DNA of 5,433 nt, from assembly GCA_017549745.1 (NCBI GenBank), contig JAFYUA010000293.1, positions 1 to 5,433 on the forward strand, given 5' to 3'. The notes beneath the pieces are model-generated. The model saw only the letters and a list, made by a program, of their open reading frames with translations. It was not told where the DNA came from and searched no databases. Below, one piece after another: positions 1 to 5,433 of this stretch (position 1 is the stretch's first letter; every line of letters starts with the position of its first letter). Source of the DNA: Clostridia bacterium (lineage in GTDB: Bacteria > Bacillota > Clostridia > UMGS1810). Both the position numbers and the translations under genes were made by a program.

Positions 1-900
1 AAAGACAATGCGTCGGTTGTTATGAAAAAAACAAACGGCAATTTCTCGGGTGGGGAAGATAGAGCGCTTGCACTTCTTTGGTATGATATAAATACCGAGC
101 TTTCGGATATAAAAATGGACACATATGCTTTCTTTGAGAAAGAAGACACAATGGTCATCAGAGAAAACTGGGAAGATGATGCAGCCTATGTCGGCATTCA
201 TGCAGGCGAATCACAAGGTCAGCTTGACGGTGCAAGCTTTATCTATGAAGCTGACGGCATACGCTGGGCAATTGACCCCGGCTCCGGCAACTACAATCAG
301 ACCGGATATTTTGATTCGGCTCCCGATGGTCAAAAGTGGAGAATTTATTATTGCAGAGCTGAATCTCACAACACCGTTGTTGTTAATCCGTCACTTCTTC
401 CCGACCACAGGCTCCCGTCATATTCCAAGCTTGAACTTGTGCAGCTAAAGGACAAAGGAGCAATTGCGGTTGCAGATACAACACAGCTTTTGTATGATGT
501 TTCTTCTGCAAGGAGAGGCTTTATGTTTACCGACAATCGTCAAAGCTTTGTAGTCCGCGACGAAGTCAATGTGACAAAAGAGTCCGATGTATATTGGTTT
601 ATGCAGACAAGGGCAGATGTGGAAGTAGATGAAACAGGTGCAACCCTGACTTGCGACGGCAAAGAGCTTAGGCTTGATTTCATATCAAGCCACGGAGCAA
701 CAATCGAGGTTGGTCAGTCCAAACCTTTGCCCACAAGTCCCATAGAAGAAAATGATCGTTATGGTGATTTCAACCGCATTGTCATCAAAATGCATGGCAG
801 CGGCGCCATGAATCTTACGGTTAAGCTCACTCCCGGAGGCATTGATGCAACATCTATTTCTGATTATGACAAGAGCATAGATTTGTGGACTATAGATTAA
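1..900 (+). CDS. Heparinase II/III-like polysaccharide lyase, C-terminal part (5'-truncated by window edge)
   Basis: The frame is open from base 1, so the Met at 22 is probably internal; 299 residues are visible (numbered here from that Met). The family cleaves uronic-acid-containing polysaccharides by beta-elimination, using an N-terminal alpha/alpha toroid (absent here) and a C-terminal beta-sandwich, which this is. Recognisable family blocks are G-x-L-D-G-A-S-F at 66-73, G-I-R-W-A-I-D-P-G at 79-87, N-Y-N-Q-T-G-Y-F at 90-97, and R-A-E-S-H-N-T at 112-118. In Pedobacter heparinase II the corresponding zinc ligands are a His, an Asp and a His, with a catalytic His two residues before the first ligand. 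Here Asp85 and His116 are kept, but the first two positions read Gln65 and Gln67. The fold assignment is strong. Substrate and activity are unknown, and the catalytic Tyr region lies outside the window. No terminator follows, so it is probably cotranscribed with the next genes. Confidence 0.87.
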   Translation, partial: KDNASVVMKKTNGNFSGGEDRALALLWYDINTELSDIKMDTYAFFEKEDTMVIRENWEDDAAYVGIHAGESQGQLDGASFIYEADGIRWAIDPGSGNYNQTGYFDSAPDGQKWRIYYCRAESHNTVVVNPSLLPDHRLPSYSKLELVQLKDKGAIAVADTTQLLYDVSSARRGFMFTDNRQSFVVRDEVNVTKESDVYWFMQTRADVEVDETGATLTCDGKELRLDFISSHGATIEVGQSKPLPTSPIEENDRYGDFNRIVIKMHGSGAMNLTVKLTPGGIDATSISDYDKSIDLWTID

Positions 901-925
901 AAAAAGGAAAGGCGGTAATTAAACA

Positions 926-1009
926 ATGATATTACAAGGCAAATTTTCGTATTGCAATAATAACTGCACCCTTTATGTGAGAGGAGGTGAAGAAAATGAA
1001 GTTAAATAA
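926..1009 (+). CDS. Possible 27-residue leader peptide ORF overlapping the next gene's start
   Basis: This is an ATG ORF ending in TAA, preceded by a purine-rich AAAGGCGG at 908-915 about ten bases upstream. The peptide begins MILQGKF, contains Y-C-N-N-N-C, and ends in a charged G-G-E-E-N-E-V-K. It spans the AGGAGG and the first 14 bases of the 996 gene in a different frame, so a ribosome translating it would pass over that gene's initiation site. This suggests translational coupling or a leader, but an ORF this short arises easily by chance. I recognise no family. Confidence 0.22.
   Translation: MILQGKFSYCNNNCTLYVRGGEENEVK
982..987 (+). promoter_or_regulatory. Shine-Dalgarno AGGAGG that fixes the start at 996
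   Basis: A perfect AGGAGG lies 8 bases before the ATG at 996. A GTG at 987 in the same frame would give a protein three residues longer, but its first base is the last base of this ribosome binding site, so it cannot be served by it. The ATG start also aligns residue for residue with the start of the downstream paralogue. Confidence 0.88.
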
Positions 1010-2579
1010 AACAGTATGCATTATATTGGCAATCATATTAAGCATATCATTTTCTGCAACAAATGTTTTTGCCGAAGAACCGACTCTGTGTGAAAAAGTG
1101 GGAATTGGTGACCTCTCTTCTCACAAAATCATTAAGCTCGACGGCAATGAAAATTCAGGCTCGCCAACTTTGATGGCAAACACGCAGATAATAAATCTTG
1201 GAAACTCCATCGGTGTGTTTTCATCACCGCTAAGTGGTTTCAAAATCACAGGCGATTCTGTGCGTGCAGCAATTCTGGGCTCAAATGTTTTGAAGCCCGA
1301 ATTTGAAACCACGCTCACCTCAGAGGGCTATACCATACAATATGTAAGCCCTTCAGGTTCAAGTGACGGCAATCAGACAGTAGAAGCCGGAGGCATCATC
1401 AGAGCTGTCAAAGGTCAGGAGACAATAGACATTCCTGTTGTTGACAAAACTGTGCTCAAAACCTATGACGGCAATCAGATTGGCATGGACTGGCAAAACA
1501 ATGGCGGCACAATTGTGTATCGCGATGTTAACACTGCTGACCTGGCTGGCAAAGCAAATGACGACAAAATATTTTGGTTTAAAGTAAATGCCGGTGCATC
1601 AGTCAACACTGCCCGAGCTCATAACCACAATATAAACACCCTCAACACGCCCCAAACAGTTATCACAGTGGAATTTGCAGTTCGTGTCACGGGTGATGCC
1701 GTTGCAACAATCGAAAACAACAACAATGGCTGGCAGATGATGAAATATACATCAGATGGAACCTTCACCTATCGAAGTGAGGCTAAAAATGCTATGGTTG
1801 ATGTGGCTGCTTGCAGTGATGGCACTCAGTGGCACAATGTGGCAATGGTCTATGACTATGCAGGCGCAAGAATAATATATTACTTTGATGGTCAAATGTT
1901 GCCTGAGCTTGGCAGAAACACCGCAGGCAGTGCATATGAATTGACTGGCATTCGCTTTGTGGTGCCAAATGGCACCTACGCCAAAGGCGGCACTGTCGAA
2001 TTTGACAACCTGCGCATAAGCCGAGGCTTCTATAAGCCATATTCACCCACAACTCTCAGCTCAAATAGCAGTGATGTGAGTGTTGAAAAAGGCTCAATCT
2101 TGTATGACGGTGAAAAGGTCACAAGTGTTGCCCAGCTCACAAGCGTTCTCACAACCGATGCCGACACTGTCACAATCTACAAAGACAAAACCTTAAAAGA
2201 GACAAGTGACACACTCAACGACGGAAATGTGATGGTGCTTTACAAACAAGACACCGATGCATTTTCCTATTATGAGCTCAAGAGCCTCAAGGTTACCGTG
2301 AACAGCATAAATTTTGCAAGGGTTGATGGTAAAGTGTCATGCAATGCAACACTCAGCTATCCCGGCTCCGACGGCACCGAGGTGACTTTGGTTATGGCAC
2401 TTATCGACTCTGACGGTCGTATCGCGAAGCTCGCTTCTTCGCCTGCCACTGAAGTAACAGGCACTAAAATTCTCGAAACTCCTGCAATTGATGCAGCAGG
2501 CCTTACTCCAAAAGCCTTTTTTATCAATAACTGGACGCTTCGAGAAGCTATAAGTAGCACAATTTTTGAGGAGGAATGA
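996..2579 (+). CDS. Secreted multidomain protein with LamG/ConA-like domain (tandem paralogue 1)
   Basis: The product has 527 residues. A Sec signal peptide (basic MKLNK, hydrophobic core, N-V-F-A) is predicted to be cleaved after Ala26. Residues 32-150 form a block shared with the next gene (K-V-G-I-G-D-L-S, I-N-L-G, K-I-T-G, I-P-V-V-D) that I cannot assign. Residues about 216-346 resemble a LamG/concanavalin A-like jelly roll: an E-F-A-V-R-V strand, Q-W-H-N-V-A at 278-283, Y-Y-F-D-G, and a closing V-E-F-D-N-L-R-I. About 347-420 looks like a short Ig-like linker module. The end (about 425-527) has the V-T-L-V-M-A-L-I-D-S-D-G-R pattern of a beta-sandwich common in secreted clostridial glycan-related proteins. 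No catalytic motif, cell-wall sorting signal, SLH repeat or dockerin is visible, so a binding or structural role outside the cell is an inference. It lies 95 bases after the lyase gene and 2 bases before its paralogue, consistent with an operon. Confidence 0.9.
   Translation: MKLNKTVCIILAIILSISFSATNVFAEEPTLCEKVGIGDLSSHKIIKLDGNENSGSPTLMANTQIINLGNSIGVFSSPLSGFKITGDSVRAAILGSNVLKPEFETTLTSEGYTIQYVSPSGSSDGNQTVEAGGIIRAVKGQETIDIPVVDKTVLKTYDGNQIGMDWQNNGGTIVYRDVNTADLAGKANDDKIFWFKVNAGASVNTARAHNHNINTLNTPQTVITVEFAVRVTGDAVATIENNNNGWQMMKYTSDGTFTYRSEAKNAMVDVAACSDGTQWHNVAMVYDYAGARIIYYFDGQMLPELGRNTAGSAYELTGIRFVVPNGTYAKGGTVEFDNLRISRGFYKPYSPTTLSSNSSDVSVEKGSILYDGEKVTSVAQLTSVLTTDADTVTIYKDKTLKETSDTLNDGNVMVLYKQDTDAFSYYELKSLKVTVNSINFARVDGKVSCNATLSYPGSDGTEVTLVMALIDSDGRIAKLASSPATEVTGTKILETPAIDAAGLTPKAFFINNWTLREAISSTIFEEE
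2569..2574 (+). promoter_or_regulatory. Shine-Dalgarno AGGAGG embedded in the end of the preceding gene; fixes the start at 2582
   Basis: This perfect AGGAGG is part of the codons for the final Glu residues of the upstream gene. It lies 7 bases before the ATG at 2582 but only 1 base before the in-frame ATG at 2576, which is too close for initiation. Terminating and initiating codons are therefore 2 bases apart, an arrangement that favours translational coupling. Confidence 0.85.
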
Positions 2580-2581
2580 AA

Positions 2582-4090
2582 ATGAAAGCAAAAAAAATAG
2601 TAAGTATTATTTTGGCGATTGCCATGCTCTGCACACTTTGTGCAGTAAATGTAATGGCAGAGGAAACAACCCCTTGTGCAAAGGTTGGAATTGGTGATCT
2701 TTCTGGAAACAAGGTTATACAGAATTCTTCAAAGCAGCTCGAAACCAACTATCAAGTAATCAACCTTGGTGACAAACTTGGCGTATTTTCGATTGGTGAA
2801 GCTCGAAAAATAACCGGAAAATCACTGTGTGCAGTTCTTTTGGGTCAGGAAACTCTCAGTTTTTCAGCAGATGAAACTCTCACAACAGCCGGCTATAAGC
2901 TCGAATATATCACACCCGAAGGCAATAATGGTGATACCGAGAGAGTTGTACACGGCGGTGTTGTAAGAGCAACCAAGGATAGTGAAGTTATCAATATTCC
3001 CGTTGTTGATTCTGTTGTACTTCAGGAAGGTGGAATAAGTAGTTTTAATGCTGGCGGTACCACCATGGCTAATAAAAATGCTTTGGGCGGCAAAGCTTTT
3101 GATGATGAAGCTTATCAGATTGCCGTTCCTGCAAGTACAGCAATCAGTACCGCCCGTGCAAGCGTAGCAAATATTAATACCAAAAACACACCGCAAACCA
3201 TAATTACTGCCGAATTTGAGCTTCGCATCACAGGAGATGTTAAAGTTAATATATATCCCAGTGGTAATTCTGCGGTTTTCAGTTATGACGGCACTTTATC
3301 AAAACGAACTTATCCTAACACATCTGGAGCTTTGACATCACACAAAGTTTGTGATGATGCATCCCAGTGGCATAATGCTGCTGTTGAATTCAACTATTCT
3401 GATAACAGAGTATATTGGTACTTTGATGGTGTAAGAGTGGATGGTGATGCTGGTCTTTGTAACGCTGCAATAAAAGAACTTCGTTTTGAAATAAATGGTT
3501 CGAATTTTACAAATGGCGGAACTGTAGAAGTTGACAATTTGGTGATTCACAGAGGTGTATACACAGGCCGCGGCACATCTATTGCCAACAAAGCATTGGC
3601 AGACAATGTAGGCATTGACACAGCTGCCAAAAAGATTTATTATAAAGCTGATGGTTTGACCAAAACTGACTTGACAGCCGCCCTTGCACAGATTACCGAT
3701 GCTTCAGAGATTAAACTCTATGCCGATTCAACTCTTGCAGCTGCAGCACCCGACACAATTGTCGATGGTAATGTGGCAGTTCTCAAATCAGCATCCAAAA
3801 CACATTGTGAAACCTACAAAATTGTAAAAGGCGAGGATAAGCTTCTCATATATGCAAGCGGCAGTGAAATTAGAGCAAACCCATTATATGCCAATGCTTC
3901 AGGCAAGCTTATGATTGCAGAATATACCGCCGATGGCAAAGAGCTTCTTGGTGTGAAGATAGGTGAGGATGCAAGTCCTGTGTCTATTGCCGACAAAACT
4001 TCTGAAGGCAGAATATATAAATCATTCCTTTGGAATGATTTAACATCTGCGCAGCCTGTGCTTAGCTCTGTTTTATATCCGGCAGAGTAA
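2582..4090 (+). CDS. Secreted multidomain protein with LamG/ConA-like domain (tandem paralogue 2)
   Basis: The product has 502 residues when started at the ATG placed correctly behind the AGGAGG. The signal peptide (MKAKK, hydrophobic core, N-V-M-A) is predicted to be cleaved after Ala26, exactly as in the preceding paralogue. The same layout follows: the N-terminal block to I-P-V-V-D at 139-143; the LamG/ConA-like domain at about 202-327 with S-Q-W-H-N-A-A, Y-W-Y-F-D-G and G-G-T-V-E-V-D-N-L-V-I; an Ig-like module at about 330-410 ending D-G-N-V-A-V-L; and a C-terminal module ending K-S-F-L-W-N-D-L. That ending matches a recurrent terminal motif I associate with secreted Clostridia polysaccharide-degradation proteins. 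By eye the two proteins are clearly homologous but well diverged, with several short gaps, so the duplication is not recent. No catalytic residues are recognisable; an extracellular glycan-binding role is inferred. An 11-bp inverted repeat sits in the last coding segment. Confidence 0.9.
   Translation: MKAKKIVSIILAIAMLCTLCAVNVMAEETTPCAKVGIGDLSGNKVIQNSSKQLETNYQVINLGDKLGVFSIGEARKITGKSLCAVLLGQETLSFSADETLTTAGYKLEYITPEGNNGDTERVVHGGVVRATKDSEVINIPVVDSVVLQEGGISSFNAGGTTMANKNALGGKAFDDEAYQIAVPASTAISTARASVANINTKNTPQTIITAEFELRITGDVKVNIYPSGNSAVFSYDGTLSKRTYPNTSGALTSHKVCDDASQWHNAAVEFNYSDNRVYWYFDGVRVDGDAGLCNAAIKELRFEINGSNFTNGGTVEVDNLVIHRGVYTGRGTSIANKALADNVGIDTAAKKIYYKADGLTKTDLTAALAQITDASEIKLYADSTLAAAAPDTIVDGNVAVLKSASKTHCETYKIVKGEDKLLIYASGSEIRANPLYANASGKLMIAEYTADGKELLGVKIGEDASPVSIADKTSEGRIYKSFLWNDLTSAQPVLSSVLYPAE
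4018..4042 (+). repeat. Perfect 11-bp inverted repeat with TTT loop inside the 3' end of paralogue 2
   Basis: TAAATCATTCC at 4018-4028 and GGAATGATTTA at 4032-4042 are exact reverse complements around a 3-base loop. The repeat covers the codons for the C-terminal K-S-F-L-W-N-D-L motif and ends 48 bases before the end of the stop codon. It has no U-tract after it. It could form an mRNA hairpin or be a chance result of coding constraints. Confidence 0.6.
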
Positions 4091-4108
4091 ATTGACTGTG
4101 TGATAAAG

Positions 4109-4146
4109 TATTTGAGGGTGTCTTAACATACAGACACCCTCAAATA
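4109..4146 (+). terminator. Perfect 15-bp hairpin between operon end and next gene; atypical terminator or mRNA-stabilising stem
   Basis: The arms at 4109-4123 and 4132-4146 are exact reverse complements (core GAGGGTGTCT / AGACACCCTC) with an 8-base loop. It begins 18 bases after the stop codon of paralogue 2 and is followed by an A-rich stretch rather than a run of T. It is therefore not a canonical intrinsic terminator on the + strand, and the far side offers only a weak T-tract for the - strand. It may terminate with help, protect a 3' end, or mark a processing point between the secreted pair and the 4196 gene. Confidence 0.6.
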
Positions 4147-4181
4147 ACCAATAAATAACGAACAAACATTTATAACATTTA

Positions 4182-4188
4182 AAGGAGA
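4182..4188 (+). promoter_or_regulatory. Shine-Dalgarno AAGGAGA for the 4196 start
   Basis: AAGGAGA lies 7 bases before the ATG at 4196, which supports that start. The bases between the hairpin and this site (4147-4181) are A/T-rich. A TATAAC at 4171-4176 resembles a -10 box, but no convincing -35 hexamer is found at the right distance, so I do not call a promoter. Confidence 0.8.
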
Positions 4189-4195
4189 TTATACA

Positions 4196-5433
4196 ATGAG
4201 AGTTGCTTTTTATGAAAAGGACATAACTCCGCCTCTGGGCGGCTATTTGGCAGGTTACTATACAAACTATGTTGCCGATGATGTGCTTGACCCTCTCTAC
4301 GTTCATGCAGCAGTCATAGATAACGGGAACACAACTGTGGCAGTGATAGCAATGGATAGTTGTGAGTTCCCTGATGATATGCATGACGCTGTAACCAAAA
4401 GGATAACGGAATATACCGGCATTCCTGCCAAAAATGTGATGATCACAGTCAATCACACTCATAAAGGCATGCCTATATTTGATAGTCCTGAAATAAATGC
4501 ATACTCTGATGGTCCATACAAGGATGTTGTGTATCGATTGATTGCAGACTGTGTTACACTTGCATACAAGCGTATGGAAGAATCCGATATCAGCTTTGGC
4601 TGCGGCTGTGTGGACGATATTTCCTTTAACCGCACATATATTATGAAAGACGGCACCATAATGACCAACCAGTGGCACAATGATGACCGCACAGGCACTC
4701 TGGCGGGCATTGACCCCGACCTGCCTGTTTTGTTTTTCAAAAATTTCGATGGCAAACCCATGGGCGCAATAATAAGCTTTGCGTGTCATCAGGATTGTGT
4801 GTTGGGTGGTGCTGCATACACTGCAGGCTTCTCTTCGGTGTTGTCAAGAGAATTGAAAAAAGAATATGGTGATGATTTTGTAACCGTATTATTTGCAGGA
4901 GCAAGTGCCGATATTAATCATCTCAATCCCGATATGGAAGAAATGCCATCCGATTGGCACATTCACATGGGCAAGCGCCTTGCCAATGAAGCCATAAAAA
5001 CCATAACCAAGGCAGAGCCTATAATAGAAAGAACTCTTTTTTCAAACAAAGAAAAAATCAAGGTTTCTACCCGCGATTGTGACATAGACACCGTGATAAA
5101 ATATGCGCAAGAGTTTGCCGCAGAGAAAAATCTCATGAAGATGCGCAATCTTTTGTTCTATGCTTCATGCAATAAATATCAAGCCAAAGATACCGAGATT
5201 TGGTTGCAGTGCATAGGAGTGGGGGGTGTGTTGCTCTATGGCTACCCCGGCGAAATCTTTGTAAACTTTGGCTTAGACCTCAAAAAGCGTTCTAAGTCAT
5301 CAAAGAACATTGTAGCCACACTTTGCAATGGTGGTTGTGGATATGTTGCAACTAAAGAAGCTTTGGCAGAAAACAGTCGCTTGTATGAAAAAGCGCTTTG
5401 CTTTGATGCCTGCCTTGATGAAGATGCAGGCTA
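4196..5433 (+). CDS. Neutral/alkaline ceramidase superfamily zinc hydrolase-like protein (3'-truncated by window edge)
   Basis: The frame is open to the window end, giving 412 visible codons. The family (ceramidase_alk N-terminal domain) hydrolyses amide bonds at a zinc site. Family blocks are D-I-T-P-P-L-G-G-Y at the N-terminus, D-P-L-Y-V-H-A, N-H-T-H at 86-89, F-A-C-H at 195-198, A-G-A-S-A-D-I-N at 234-241, Y-P-G-E at 350-353, and N-G-G-C-G-Y-V-A-T around Tyr383. By comparison with Pseudomonas ceramidase, the zinc ligands would be one of His87/His89, His198, Glu353 and Tyr383, all present. The nucleophilic Ser position reads Asn241, as in many bacterial relatives with a G-D-I-N-P motif, so true ceramidase activity is doubtful. 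It has no signal peptide, and 13 cysteines in the visible part fit a cytoplasmic location in an anaerobe. It lies 105 bases after the secreted pair and is separated from it by a hairpin. The substrate is unknown. Confidence 0.85.
   Translation, partial: MRVAFYEKDITPPLGGYLAGYYTNYVADDVLDPLYVHAAVIDNGNTTVAVIAMDSCEFPDDMHDAVTKRITEYTGIPAKNVMITVNHTHKGMPIFDSPEINAYSDGPYKDVVYRLIADCVTLAYKRMEESDISFGCGCVDDISFNRTYIMKDGTIMTNQWHNDDRTGTLAGIDPDLPVLFFKNFDGKPMGAIISFACHQDCVLGGAAYTAGFSSVLSRELKKEYGDDFVTVLFAGASADINHLNPDMEEMPSDWHIHMGKRLANEAIKTITKAEPIIERTLFSNKEKIKVSTRDCDIDTVIKYAQEFAAEKNLMKMRNLLFYASCNKYQAKDTEIWLQCIGVGGVLLYGYPGEIFVNFGLDLKKRSKSSKNIVATLCNGGCGYVATKEALAENSRLYEKALCFDACLDEDAG

Noticed and set aside
120..160. 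TTCTTT / AAAGAA inverted repeat near 130-145
   Set aside because: It is a short, low-complexity stem inside a coding region, with no supporting context.
125..448. 107-codon + strand frame inside the lyase gene
   Set aside because: It overlaps the conserved lyase motifs in another frame and has no recognisable domain or convincing ribosome binding site.
952..980. TTGCAA at 952-957 as a -35 element for paralogue 1
   Set aside because: The bases at the proper -10 distance (about 975-980, ATGTGA) do not resemble TATAAT, and an operon with the lyase gene explains expression.
987..995. GTG start three codons upstream for paralogue 1
   Set aside because: The GTG overlaps the AGGAGG by one base, and the paralogue alignment supports the ATG at 996.
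1961..1976. GGTGCC / GGCACC 6-bp inverted repeat inside paralogue 1
   Set aside because: It is short, within coding sequence and of a length expected by chance.
4092..4114. TTGACT at 4092-4097 as a -35 promoter element for the 4196 gene
   Set aside because: The nearest TAT-like hexamer is only 11 bases downstream and lies in the hairpin; nothing like a -10 box is found at 16-18 bases.
4073..4789. Long 238-codon open frame on the - strand opposite the ceramidase-like gene
   Set aside because: The + strand frame here has clear family motifs and a good ribosome binding site. The antisense translation is rich in Cys, His and Tyr with no domain pattern, as expected of a shadow frame.

Overview
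The window looks like a fragment of a carbohydrate- or glycoconjugate-processing locus from an anaerobic, moderately AT-rich Gram-positive bacterium, most likely an uncultured gut or rumen member of the Clostridia (Bacillota). This placement is an inference. It rests on strong AGGAGG-type ribosome binding sites, short lysine-rich Sec signal peptides, closely packed same-strand genes, and a C-terminal 'K-x-F-L-W-x-x-L' ending that I associate with secreted polysaccharide-related proteins of Clostridia. All genes read on the + strand; I see no RNA genes, mobile elements, CRISPR or phage features.

Layout: (1) Positions 1-900 hold the C-terminal part of a heparinase II/III-like polysaccharide lyase, with the N-terminus outside the window. 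Two histidine positions normally found in its metal/active-site signature read as glutamine. (2) A 95-base gap follows, with no terminator but with a possible 27-codon leader ORF. (3) Positions 996-2579 and 2582-4090 encode two secreted, tandemly arranged paralogues of about 500 residues. Each has a signal peptide, a conserved N-terminal block I cannot assign, a LamG/concanavalin A-like beta-sandwich, and Ig-like C-terminal modules. Neither has a catalytic domain that I can recognise. They are 2 bases apart and probably translationally coupled. (4) A 15-bp perfect hairpin (4109-4146) without a U-tract separates them from (5) a leaderless, presumably cytoplasmic member of the neutral/alkaline ceramidase superfamily. 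That gene starts at 4196 and runs off the right edge. It keeps the expected zinc ligands but has Asn where true ceramidases have the nucleophilic Ser.

How they may work together (inference): the secreted pair could bind a polysaccharide or cell-surface glycan at the cell envelope, the lyase-like enzyme could cleave uronic-acid-containing chains, and the cytoplasmic zinc hydrolase could process a released product such as an amide or ester substituent. The substrate cannot be read from this sequence. The most distinctive element is the divergent tandem pair of non-catalytic secreted proteins. The two active-site substitutions in the flanking enzymes are the next best leads.
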